DNA from: Pyrodictium sp.
Lineage (GTDB): Archaea; Thermoproteota; Thermoprotei_A; Sulfolobales; Pyrodictiaceae
DNA length: 60,713 nucleotides
Direction: 5' to 3'
Assembly (NCBI GenBank): GCA_015662475.1
Contig: DQUB01000055.1
Location: forward strand, 1-60,713
The position numbers were made by a program, and so were the translations under genes. Below, piece by piece: positions 8,104-16,471 of this stretch. Position 1 is the stretch's first letter. Each line of letters opens with the position of its first letter. The notes under the pieces are model-generated. The model was not told the origin of the DNA. It saw nothing but the letters and a program-made list of their open reading frames with translations, and did not search any database.

Positions 8104-8826
8104 TCTCCCGCTCCACTTAAAACGCATATACTGGTATTTTATGATGCGACGTTTTTCGCCAACATCTTTACACTGCAATGAAGCAACTAATATTCCTACA
8201 AGCATACAGGCGAAAGCGTGTAATGGTGCTAGTACGTGATAAGGATTCCACAACAACTCCATTAACCATACACTTGTATTTCTAAGCTTCACCTCGTCCA
8301 TGTAGAAACCTAGAACTAGCTTTGCAATATAGTTTGCAAGCCATATAAAAGCGACGTGTATTGTTGAGAGAGGCACATTTTTAACCCCATTCCTTGTCAC
8401 CAAGAGTTTCTCCCTCGACATACGTGGAAAGAGCATAAAGACTGCTGTAAGAGTTGATACCGCAAGTGCTTGTTCACCACCTTGTAGTATGCCAGTAAAC
8501 CATAATCTGTACACATCATCAATGCCTTTCACGTTCAACCTTAAAACCAGACTACACATGTGTATCGATTGTACCGCTAAATAGTCTAGTAAAGGTAGGA
8601 AAACAAGCACTATACTACGCACAACATATTCTAGCTGTATAGTTGCCCAAATGAGTGCAAATGAGTCTATAACAAAGCCTATAACATCTTTTGCTGAATA
8701 AAAATTTACGAGGTTTAGAATAGGTGAGTCCAACGTTCGACACATATTTGCTGAGTCTATCACAGCAACTAAAGTTGAAAATATTACAAGTATTAGGTAG
8801 AAGGCTGTAATCATCATGGCCGCCAA
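8095..8826 (-). CDS. Hypothetical multi-pass membrane protein
   Basis: A 243-residue protein with about five or six hydrophobic segments (near residues 5-24, 50-90, 115-135, 155-175, 195-217) and a basic C-terminal tail. No transporter or enzyme motif is recognised. It is divergent from ctaB; the gap between them holds an AT-rich stretch (8855-8890) able to carry promoters. A link to haem or respiratory function is only positional. Confidence 0.65.
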   Translation of the reverse strand: MAAMMITAFYLILVIFSTLVAVIDSANMCRTLDSPILNLVNFYSAKDVIGFVIDSFALIWATIQLEYVVRSIVLVFLPLLDYLAVQSIHMCSLVLRLNVKGIDDVYRLWFTGILQGGEQALAVSTLTAVFMLFPRMSREKLLVTRNGVKNVPLSTIHVAFIWLANYIAKLVLGFYMDEVKLRNTSVWLMELLWNPYHVLAPLHAFACMLVGILVASLQCKDVGEKRRIIKYQYMRFKWSGRLE

Positions 8827-8909
8827 TAACCACGTTTAGAATCTGGATGCTGCAATAAAATATCTAGTCTTTGTCTAATTTTTAGACTTTGTACTGGTAG
8901 ATTTACGAC

Positions 8910-9827
8910 TTGAAGAAGGTTATGACTTCGAGCCTGAGTGGAATTGGTCTGCTATCAGCGTTAGCCGCACTGATTAAGGTTAAACAGACAATGTTACTGC
9001 TTACATCATCTTATGTGTCATTCCTGTTGGGAGGAGGGTACACTGCACCCTTTTACAAGCATATTCTACTGCTAGTGTTTGGGTTTTTGGCAATAGCTTC
9101 TACAACTGCTATCAACATGTATTTTGATAGAGATATTGATAGTGTAATGGAAAGAACTAGACATAGACCTTTGGTTACAGGAGTTTTCAGGCCAAAGTCA
9201 ACACTCGTTTTTGCTCTAACAACTCTCACTTTAACAACTATTCTTTCAGCTGTTTATATCAACATTCTTTTTGCAACAGCTATAGTGGTGGGCTTCTTCT
9301 TCGATATAATCGCATACACTATACTGTTGAAGCGACGAACTCCCTTTAGCATAATAGCTGGTGCTATTGCCGGTGGTATGCCAAGCTTGGGTGGATGGGC
9401 TGCTGCAACAAACCGTATAGATGCTGCTGGTCTTGCACTCTCAATGCTTGTTGTAGCATGGGTACCCTCCCACATCTGGTTTCTAGCATATTACCGTCGA
9501 AACGACTATGCAAGAGCCAATGTACCTATGCTACCAGTTGTATCAGATCCTACGCTTGTAGGTTTAGGCATAGCATTAGCATCGGTATTCCAAGCATATA
9601 GCATCTTGATACTTGCCTCAGAACATGTTATAGGCTTAATTACAACGTTTTACGGTCTACTCTCTTCTACACACCTGTTCATACTCAGTATGAAAGTTGC
9701 TGAAGAGAGGAACAATACAAGAGCGTTAAAAGCTTTCAAATATGCCAACCTACATCTGAGCATGACTTACGTTTTAATGCTTCTCGAAAAACTTGTAACC
9801 CTTGTATACGCATTCTCCGAGAACTAA
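8910..9827 (+). CDS. ctaB: Protohaem IX farnesyltransferase (haem O synthase)
   Basis: A 305-residue UbiA-superfamily membrane prenyltransferase starting at TTG. The diagnostic NMYFDRDIDSVMERT motif, which binds the magnesium-prenyl diphosphate, is at residues 69-83, followed by the expected RHRPL. About seven to nine hydrophobic helices follow. It attaches a farnesyl-type tail to haem B to make haem O for haem-copper oxidases, implying that the organism has such an oxidase. No oxidase subunit or ctaA gene is nearby. Confidence 0.9.
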   Translation: MKKVMTSSLSGIGLLSALAALIKVKQTMLLLTSSYVSFLLGGGYTAPFYKHILLLVFGFLAIASTTAINMYFDRDIDSVMERTRHRPLVTGVFRPKSTLVFALTTLTLTTILSAVYINILFATAIVVGFFFDIIAYTILLKRRTPFSIIAGAIAGGMPSLGGWAAATNRIDAAGLALSMLVVAWVPSHIWFLAYYRRNDYARANVPMLPVVSDPTLVGLGIALASVFQAYSILILASEHVIGLITTFYGLLSSTHLFILSMKVAEERNNTRALKAFKYANLHLSMTYVLMLLEKLVTLVYAFSEN

Positions 9828-9926
9828 ATATGCCACTCCCATCTACACTCGTTAGATTGAAGAGTTGCTGTAGTTGCGCTAGAAGGCGCTAAAGCAAGCT
9901 AGCTGTGGGTGTGGAGGCGAGGTAGG

Positions 9927-10157
9927 ATGGCCGCTATCGAGATGGCATGTCCTCGCTGTAGAACTAGGTTAGAGTTTAGAATAGAGATAGAACTTGGCAA
10001 TGGAGATATGAGGCGGATAATATACTACTACAAGTGTCCGAGATGCTTGTATAGACTTACCGATGCAACAATAGTTGTTAGGAAAAACAATAGTAATAAG
10101 GGACTTGTTTTGGAACTTATAGAGGCTGTAGGAAGTAGAAGGGTTGTTAGAGAGTGA
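9927..10157 (+). CDS. Small zinc-ribbon protein
   Basis: About 76 residues with CPRC near the N-terminus and CPRC about 33 residues later, a typical four-cysteine zinc ribbon. An upstream start at 9909 would add six residues, but an ATG at 9927 follows a purine-rich GAGGCGAGGTAGG stretch and is preferred. The end overlaps the start of the VIT-family gene by 14 bases, so the two are probably co-transcribed. The ribbon suggests nucleic-acid or protein binding; the target is unknown. Confidence 0.65.
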   Translation: MAAIEMACPRCRTRLEFRIEIELGNGDMRRIIYYYKCPRCLYRLTDATIVVRKNNSNKGLVLELIEAVGSRRVVRE

Positions 10158-10785
10158 GAAATCATTGCAAAACCCATTACATAATCTCATCTTTTTCTTC
10201 AAAGAGCTTAGACGACTTGCAAGAATAAGCGATGCGCATAGCATAGCTCGTAGACTTTTTGTCACTAATAGTTTTGACGGACTCATATCAACACTTGGTA
10301 TAATTCTTGGCGGATACCTTGGCAACGTAGAAGATCCTGCAACATATATTTACACTGTTGCTGGCGGTATGCTTGCACTTGGAATTTTTAGCGGCATGAT
10401 AGCAACATATCTTTCCGAGAGAGCTGAACGGTTAAGAGAGCTTCATGAAACTGAGAGAGTTATGCTGCACAAACTGGATGACAGCATATATGCAAAGGTT
10501 GCACGCTATGTACCAGTATATGTGGCTTTCTGGAGTGGGATAGGTGCACTCCTACTACCCCTACTAACACTAATACCATTTGCAGTAGCGTTGTATCTTG
10601 GAACAGATTTTCCACTGGAAATAACTATTGCAGCTTCAACTTCAATAGCACTAGTGGAACTATTCCTCATAGGCTGCTACTTGGGGAAAATAAGTGGTGA
10701 AAGTAAGCTATTGAACGGACTTAAATTTGTCGGAATAGGATTAACCGCCGTCATAACATTACTAGCCTTAAAGGTTGTTTTTTAA
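10144..10785 (+). CDS. VIT1/CCC1-family membrane transporter
   Basis: A 213-residue protein starting at TTG. The RRLFVTNSFDGLISTLGIILGGYLG segment (about residues 37-61) is the typical first helix of the VIT family, which moves iron or manganese across membranes. The cytoplasmic Glu-rich loop (YLSERAERLRELHETERVML) and three further hydrophobic helices follow. It overlaps the zinc-ribbon gene upstream; a box C/D sRNA on the opposite strand begins almost at its stop codon. The transported ion is inferred from the family. Confidence 0.8.
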   Translation: MLESEKSLQNPLHNLIFFFKELRRLARISDAHSIARRLFVTNSFDGLISTLGIILGGYLGNVEDPATYIYTVAGGMLALGIFSGMIATYLSERAERLRELHETERVMLHKLDDSIYAKVARYVPVYVAFWSGIGALLLPLLTLIPFAVALYLGTDFPLEITIAASTSIALVELFLIGCYLGKISGESKLLNGLKFVGIGLTAVITLLALKVVF

Positions 10786-10846
10786 GGCCTCAGTACAGCG
10801 AAGAGATCATCAACATTCAGCTCCGCCGGAATACTTCATCGGCCAC
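10786..10846 (-). ncRNA. Box C/D guide sRNA
   Basis: Reading the minus strand: box C CCGATGA (10842-10836), a 15-base guide, box D' CTGA (10820-10817), a 3-base spacer, box C' TTGATGA (10813-10807), a 13-base guide, box D CTGA (10793-10790). Order and spacing match archaeal box C/D sRNAs that direct 2'-O-methylation by fibrillarin with L7Ae and Nop5. The D guide would pair with target UACAGCGAAGAGA and the D' guide with CUCCGCCGGAAUACU; I could not place these. It lies antisense in the gap after the VIT gene. Confidence 0.8.
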
Positions 10847-10902
10847 CTCCACCCCCTCCTTAAATACAGTATCGGTTGAATAGCTGTTTCGGGCGTCTGA
10901 TC

Positions 10903-11601
10903 ATGAACAGCCAATTAGATTTAAAATGTATGCAATCTTGCACCTACACCATAAAGCTTCTATCATCAAGACCTTGGTTTAAAAAGCTCATCCATATAGT
11001 ACCACTACTTTATCCACACGACGATGTTCACGGGCTAGGGCATGTCTTACGCGTTTTCTGTCTTGCCACTTGTATCGCTATAGCTGAGGGTGCTGACCTA
11101 GATATTGTGGCAGCTGCAGCATTACTGCACGACATTGGTAGACTTGTTGAAAACCATATGCAGGTACATCATGCGATAATATCTGCAAACATGGCCTCAG
11201 AACTGCTTAGCGCTGTAGGATTTCCAGAGCATAAGATAGACGCTGTTAAAAGAGCTATACTGGCACACAGCTATAGTTTAAAACTGGCCCCTAGAAGCGT
11301 TGAAGAGTGTTGTGTGAGTGATGCTGATAAGTTAGACGCATTAGGCGCTATAGGTGTTTACCGAACTATAGCTACGAATGTACTACGTGGAAACAATCTA
11401 AACAGCATTATAGAGCATTTTGTAGAGAAGCTTTCGAAGCTAGAACAGTTAATGTGCACTAGAACTGGAAAGAAAATTGCTAGACAGAGACAGAAATTCA
11501 TCAACGAGTTCTTCGAGAATCTTAGATCTGAAATTTCCCTAGGAGAAGAAGCCTATAATACTATTAGAGATCTCGTGAAGATCTGGTCAACAAAGCCTTG
11601 A
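10903..11601 (+). CDS. HD-domain phosphohydrolase
   Basis: About 232 residues from the ATG at 10903; a TTG at 10876 would add nine. The HD metal site is visible as DVHGLGHVLRV, then AALLHDIGR, a later HHAIISA, a HS pair and a DADKLDALGAIGVYR helix, as in archaeal uncharacterised HD hydrolases (YedJ-like). Likely substrate is a nucleotide or phosphate monoester. Its stop overlaps the TTG start of apgM, so the two form an operon. Confidence 0.85.
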   Translation: MNSQLDLKCMQSCTYTIKLLSSRPWFKKLIHIVPLLYPHDDVHGLGHVLRVFCLATCIAIAEGADLDIVAAAALLHDIGRLVENHMQVHHAIISANMASELLSAVGFPEHKIDAVKRAILAHSYSLKLAPRSVEECCVSDADKLDALGAIGVYRTIATNVLRGNNLNSIIEHFVEKLSKLEQLMCTRTGKKIARQRQKFINEFFENLRSEISLGEEAYNTIRDLVKIWSTKP

Positions 11602-12878
11602 AACCCAAGCTACTCGTACTGGTACTAGATGGTGCTGCTGACAGCCCCACCATTGAAAAGACGAGTTTAAGTACCGCTAACACGCCTGGTCTCGACGAAC
11701 TAGCTCAACACGCATATGCAGGTTTCCACTATCCCATAGGTCCGGGCAAAGCACCAGAGAGTGATACAGCAGTGCTATCTCTACTCGGCTATGATCCTGA
11801 AAAATATTATACGGGTAGAGGGCCCCTAGAAGCACTCGGCATAAATGTTCAAATTAGAGAGGGGTATGAGGTAGCATTTAGAGCAAATTTTGCAACAATT
11901 GATGAATCTACACTTGAAATAATTGATAGACGTGTAGGAAGATCTCTAAAGAGTGAAGAAGCACGAGAACTAGCAAAAGCTGTTGATGGGATGAAACTAT
12001 CTGACGATGGCTATGCACGTGTATGGGCAACTATAGGTCATCGAGCAGTTGTCATAATAGGTAGTAGGACACGTAGACTGAGTGGAATGGTGGGTAATAC
12101 TGATCCAGCCTATATCCGTAAAGGTCTCATCTCAGTTGCTGTTCCAAATCCTTCAAAACGAATAGCAAGATGCGTACCTTTAGTAGATGACGAGGCGGCA
12201 AAAGAAACTTGCAAACTTGTTGATGAGTTCACGTTAAAAGCCATAGAGATACTCAAAGACCATCCAATAAACATTGAAAGAGCTCAAAAAGGTTTACCCA
12301 AGGCAAACGCCATACTCTTACGAGACGCTGGAGATCGTATGCCTAGACTACCACACTTCGCCAAAATGCATGGCTTTACCTCCGCTAGCGGTATAGCTGA
12401 AATGCCAGTTGAAATCGGGATACTTAGAGCTGCAAAAATGCACATCTATTTAGTACCACCTCCTACGGGAAACCTGAGAGAAGATCTACCACTACGTCTT
12501 AAAGCAACTATTAGAGCACTATCAGAAAACGATTTCGTATACGTACATTTAAAAGGACCCGATGAACCGGGCCACGACGGCAAATTTGAAGACAAGGTTA
12601 GAGCAATAGAAGAAATAGACAAGTACTTCATACAACCATTGCTAAATGAAATAGACTTAGACAATGTCGCAGTACTGGTTACCTCCGACCATGCTACACC
12701 CTACACTTTAAGAAGCCATAGTGGCGATCCAGTACCATTCATGCTCTCTTGGAAGAAGATAAAGAATAGTATAGGTAAGTTTGATGAGAAGAACTGTATC
12801 CGGCAAGCTAAATGGCGCATAGACTATGCATACAGGTTACTACCAACTATAGTTAGGTTTCTCAAAACACATGCTTGA
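11598..12878 (+). CDS. apgM: 2,3-bisphosphoglycerate-independent phosphoglycerate mutase (archaeal ApgM)
   Basis: A 426-residue alkaline-phosphatase-fold enzyme interconverting 3- and 2-phosphoglycerate in glycolysis/gluconeogenesis. The N-terminal LVLVLDGAADSP metal site, SDTAVLSLLGYDP with the catalytic Ser, YTGRGPLEALG, and the C-terminal VLVTSDHATPYTLRSHSGDPVPF metal site are all present. Length matches the archaeal family. The start is TTG, overlapping the stop of the HD gene (TTGA). Two more gluconeogenic genes, tpiA and fbp, lie 41 kb away on the other strand. Confidence 0.95.
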   Translation: MKPKLLVLVLDGAADSPTIEKTSLSTANTPGLDELAQHAYAGFHYPIGPGKAPESDTAVLSLLGYDPEKYYTGRGPLEALGINVQIREGYEVAFRANFATIDESTLEIIDRRVGRSLKSEEARELAKAVDGMKLSDDGYARVWATIGHRAVVIIGSRTRRLSGMVGNTDPAYIRKGLISVAVPNPSKRIARCVPLVDDEAAKETCKLVDEFTLKAIEILKDHPINIERAQKGLPKANAILLRDAGDRMPRLPHFAKMHGFTSASGIAEMPVEIGILRAAKMHIYLVPPPTGNLREDLPLRLKATIRALSENDFVYVHLKGPDEPGHDGKFEDKVRAIEEIDKYFIQPLLNEIDLDNVAVLVTSDHATPYTLRSHSGDPVPFMLSWKKIKNSIGKFDEKNCIRQAKWRIDYAYRLLPTIVRFLKTHA

Positions 12879-12981
12879 GAATCTACATGTGTGGGAGCTC
12901 AGCAGCGCCCAGCACTTCTCCATCCCGGGGCAAAGCCCGGTACGTTCCGGTCCACCTCAGCATCCAAAACCTCCTCTATTT
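12879..12981. other. GC-rich convergent gap with hairpin
   Basis: Between two convergent genes lies a GC-rich island (about 12893-12965) in an AT-leaning region. A hairpin CCGGG (12925-12929) / CCCGG (12936-12940) with a 6-base loop is visible, within repeated CAGC/CTCAGC words. No box C/D set was found on either strand. It could be a bidirectional transcript-end structure or an unrecognised structured RNA. Confidence 0.35.
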
Positions 12982-13770
12982 CTAATGCCCTATTTTTACT
13001 TGTACCTCAATAGAGTCTATTTTGTCTAGTTCTGATAAGAGTCTATCTATATTAATGCGTCCACGTTTGTATTGTTCAACTAACATGAAAAATTTATCAT
13101 ATTCACTAGCATTTAATGGTCTTCTCAACCTTATCACAAAACTACAAAGTCTTGATACAACTACTTCTATGATGGCACCACTACATAGCGCATCTAACAT
13201 GTTCTCGAGATCTGTTGGGGATGGCATGCAAACTTCGTTTGGATGTGTATGTCCAAAGAATACGTGCGGGATTTTTGGAAGTATTACATTTCTTTCTCCA
13301 CCTCTACCAACAGCTATATTGCCATCCCATGTTACCACTACAAAGTATTCGTTGTTTTTGAAAGAGAGTTTGTGGAGGATAGGCATAATATTGTTTTCAA
13401 CAACTTCAAGCATTTTAATGCTTATACTATCAGCATGCAAGCAACTGGAACCAATTGGATTGTCAAAACACTTTACAACTATTCGATCCGTAGAAAGCAA
13501 ATGTTTCGTTAGCGTTGATTCTATGTACGCTGTAACTTCTTCTAGCCAACTTTTATCTGGACAGTTTTTAGCGTAGAAGACATAGACCCATTTATTGTTT
13601 TGCTCTTCTGCTTGTAGTAAGCATGTAGATGGGGTATACTCTTCAAGTAAGGTTGCAAGATGAAAAGCTATACCTAGTCTAGCTACTATGACACCTGTAT
13701 TTCCGAATATTTGGTTCAGCTCGGCATCCCACTCCGCACCGCTCGGAACAGTGCCCGGAGCCTTCATCAC
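12982..13770 (-). CDS. JAMM/MPN-domain metalloprotease-like protein
   Basis: A 262-residue protein. Residues 174-187 read HTHPNEVCMPSPTD, an exact HxH-x7-SxxD JAMM signature that binds catalytic zinc in deubiquitinase-like proteases (Rpn11, archaeal HvJAMM1). A Glu upstream in the domain is expected; E141 or E160 are candidates. The N-terminal about 130 residues are unrecognised and hold several cysteines. JAMM proteins of archaea remove SAMP ubiquitin-like modifiers, and a Gly-Gly ubiquitin-like protein is encoded at 59289-59591. It stands between apgM and glnA, with no operon partner. Confidence 0.75.
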   Translation of the reverse strand: MMKAPGTVPSGAEWDAELNQIFGNTGVIVARLGIAFHLATLLEEYTPSTCLLQAEEQNNKWVYVFYAKNCPDKSWLEEVTAYIESTLTKHLLSTDRIVVKCFDNPIGSSCLHADSISIKMLEVVENNIMPILHKLSFKNNEYFVVVTWDGNIAVGRGGERNVILPKIPHVFFGHTHPNEVCMPSPTDLENMLDALCSGAIIEVVVSRLCSFVIRLRRPLNASEYDKFFMLVEQYKRGRINIDRLLSELDKIDSIEVQVKIGH

Positions 13771-13840
13771 CTACATATGCCATATTATGTTTAGGCGTAA
13801 AAATCTTGTCTAAATTACACTGTAATTGTTAAACTCTTCT

Positions 13841-15298
13841 TCAAATGTTGTAATATAGATATACTTCTATTGGCGATGGATATAGTCTAACTTCATTGCA
13901 CTCTCTCCTTTTGATCTCTATGTAAGTTTCCAGAGTTTCTTTGGGGAATATTGGTTTGAGGAACTCCATGTCCGATTCAAGTTCATCAAGCGCTTCATCA
14001 AGACTACGCGGTAGCTCTCTTATCCCCAATCTACGCCTCTCCTCAACCGTCATAGTATATACGTTTTTGTCCACTGGATCTCCAGGATCTATCTTCTTCT
14101 TAATACCATCAAGGCCTGCAGCAAGTATAGCTGCAAACGCTAGATATGGGTTTGCCGATGGATCTGGAGGTCTAAACTCTATCCTCTTACCCTTAGCATC
14201 GCCTCGATGATATATAGGCACTCTTACTGCTGCACTGCGATTAGCCTTGCTCCAAACAAGGTACACTGGCGCTTCGTAACCCGGTACTAACCTTTTATAA
14301 CTATTTGTTGTTGGTGCAACTAGAGCTGCTAACGCTCTACCGTGTTCTAGTAGCCCACCAATGAAATAGCGACCCAACTGACTTAGTTCTGCATATTCAT
14401 CGTTGGGATCGTAGAACAGGTTTTCCTTACCTTCTCTATCCCAAAGACTAATGTGTGTATGCATTCCATTACCGTTATCACCATAGACAACTTTAGGCAT
14501 GAAGGTTGCCGTCATCCCATGTCTTGCTGCAACATTTCTCGCAACATACTTGAGCGTGATTACGTTATCTGCCGTCTTTTTAAGATCTGCAAATCTAAAA
14601 TCTATCTCCACCTGGCCAAACGCTGCAACTTCATGGTGATGAGCCTCCACTGTGAATCCAAAATAGTCTTCAAGATATTCTGCAATCTCTTCTCTTACAA
14701 CTAGCAGTTTATCTATCGGTGTTGGCGTATGATAGGCCTTTTTTATTCTCTGGAAATCACCAACATTGACTAGCCTGTCAGAACTAGTGCTGTTAACTTC
14801 AAAGCTGTGTATCCTATAGCCTGTCCCGAATACCGGGGTTAAGATGTCTACTTCAATGCCATTTAATATCATGAATTCTACCTCAGGACCAAAGAATGCT
14901 ACATAGCCGTTTTCCGCTGCATACTGCATAGCCCTTTCTGCAATATAGCGTGGATCTTTTGGAAATCTACCTCTCCCCATACTCAGATACACATCAACTA
15001 TCATTCTAGCACGCTTAGGGTTCCAAGGGAGTATTGCTGCTGTTGACGGATCAGGCTTTAACACCAAATCACTCTCATTAATAGCAGTAAAACCTTCAAC
15101 ACTACTACCATCAAGTTGACCCAAACCTTTAGTAAATGCATCCTCGTCCAGCGAGTGGAGAGGAACCGTAGTTGAATGCAAATAGCCTGCTAGATCGACA
15201 AAGTGTAACTCTACCCATCTTACACCCTTTTTCTTCAATTCTTCTACAACTCGAAGACCTTGCTCACCCAACAACTTACACCCTTCTTGATACCCCAT
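13841..15298 (-). CDS. glnA: Glutamine synthetase
   Basis: A 485-residue type I glutamine synthetase making glutamine from glutamate, ammonia and ATP. Visible are the N-terminal beta-grasp domain with VELHFVDLAG, the metal-binding FFGPEVEF (about 135-142), AHHHEVA, the glutamate/ATP region NGNGMHTH, and KRLVPGYEAPVY. The region of the adenylylation site common in bacteria reads DKNVYTM near the C-terminus, with no clear NLYDLP form. It is a stand-alone gene; no glnB or GlnR partner is adjacent. Confidence 0.96.
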   Translation of the reverse strand: MGYQEGCKLLGEQGLRVVEELKKKGVRWVELHFVDLAGYLHSTTVPLHSLDEDAFTKGLGQLDGSSVEGFTAINESDLVLKPDPSTAAILPWNPKRARMIVDVYLSMGRGRFPKDPRYIAERAMQYAAENGYVAFFGPEVEFMILNGIEVDILTPVFGTGYRIHSFEVNSTSSDRLVNVGDFQRIKKAYHTPTPIDKLLVVREEIAEYLEDYFGFTVEAHHHEVAAFGQVEIDFRFADLKKTADNVITLKYVARNVAARHGMTATFMPKVVYGDNGNGMHTHISLWDREGKENLFYDPNDEYAELSQLGRYFIGGLLEHGRALAALVAPTTNSYKRLVPGYEAPVYLVWSKANRSAAVRVPIYHRGDAKGKRIEFRPPDPSANPYLAFAAILAAGLDGIKKKIDPGDPVDKNVYTMTVEERRRLGIRELPRSLDEALDELESDMEFLKPIFPKETLETYIEIKRRECNEVRLYPSPIEVYLYYNI

Positions 15299-15414
15299 TC
15301 GGACAAGTATAGAAACAGTACGCTTTAGAAGACGAACACTAATTCGAATAACTACACTACAGTTGAGCCTAAAACTAGACTCATGAGCTGTAATCGTTGA
15401 GTGGAGATGAGTAG

Positions 15415-16467
15415 ATGCTTGTTAGAGCATTAACACTACACTTGGACGAATACCCTACAACTCCTAAGCAAATATTGAAAACTGTTGAGTCTTCCATAGA
15501 GAAACTTAAGAAGTTGTCCAAGACTATACAGCGCGAAGCCAATTTAGACGTTTGGTCACTACGTATTTCTTTCCCATTGACACCCCAAGATGTTGACAAT
15601 AGCTTTCTTGTGGAGATGGCTCGAAAACTAGCATCATACAAAGAGGCCATGTTCTCATTTATACATGTTAAGAGTGCTGATAGGCTAGACCTGCTAGAGT
15701 TAGTGAAGATCTCAGATAATCTTTATGGTTCTGCTATTATAAGCGATTGGAGTGATCATAGTCTTCAAAAACTACAACAGCTTATCATAAGACTTGGATA
15801 CAATGCATCAAGAGTAGCTGTAGTCACTAACAATATTCTAACACCCTATTTTCCTGTTGGCACTCTAGTAGATGTTGATGAAGAATGTGTAAGTGTAGCT
15901 TACCTGTACCCAGACATTATCGAGGAGAAAGGCTTTGAAGGACTTTCAACACTCATTCAATACGCACAAAAGATTGAAAAAACCGTTAAGATGACGTCTG
16001 CACACTTCTGTGGACACGATCTATCTCTATCACCCTGGAACAACATGAGTGTTGCCAGAGCTCTTACAAGACTATTCGGCTATCAACCTTTTGAATATGG
16101 TTTTGGTCTAACAGTAGACATGTTCAACGAAAAGTTAGCAAAAATGTGTGAGATGGTGACATGTATAGGATTTAACGAAGTTATGCTAGCTGTAGCTGAA
16201 GACAATGAGCTTAAAAAACTTGTTGGAGAAGGGCTTCTTAGACTAGAACACCTTGTACGCCTTGCCTACGCCTCAGTAGCTGGCATAGACATGGTACTAC
16301 TTCCTAAAACCCATGCTAATCTAATACCTCGACTTTACCTCGAAATTATAGCTGCTAGTAGAGTGAAGAAACGCCCTCTTGGATTTAGAGTGATAGTTTC
16401 AAAAGCTAAACCCCGTGAATGGGTTGAATTTGGGATATTTGGTAAAACACCTGTAATAGAGTGTTAG
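15415..16467 (+). CDS. DUF711 (UPF0210)-family protein
   Basis: A 350-residue protein. The C-terminal half has DLSLSPWNNMSVARALTRLFG, GIDMVLLPKTHANLIPRLYLEI and KKRPLGFRVIV, which correspond to conserved blocks of the DUF711/UPF0210 family, a PFL-like fold of unknown function. Several Gly and Cys positions typical of bacterial members are changed, so this is a divergent crenarchaeal branch. The next gene starts four bases after its stop, suggesting an operon. It is divergent from glnA across 116 bases. Confidence 0.7.
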   Translation: MLVRALTLHLDEYPTTPKQILKTVESSIEKLKKLSKTIQREANLDVWSLRISFPLTPQDVDNSFLVEMARKLASYKEAMFSFIHVKSADRLDLLELVKISDNLYGSAIISDWSDHSLQKLQQLIIRLGYNASRVAVVTNNILTPYFPVGTLVDVDEECVSVAYLYPDIIEEKGFEGLSTLIQYAQKIEKTVKMTSAHFCGHDLSLSPWNNMSVARALTRLFGYQPFEYGFGLTVDMFNEKLAKMCEMVTCIGFNEVMLAVAEDNELKKLVGEGLLRLEHLVRLAYASVAGIDMVLLPKTHANLIPRLYLEIIAASRVKKRPLGFRVIVSKAKPREWVEFGIFGKTPVIEC

Positions 16468-16471
16468 TCGA

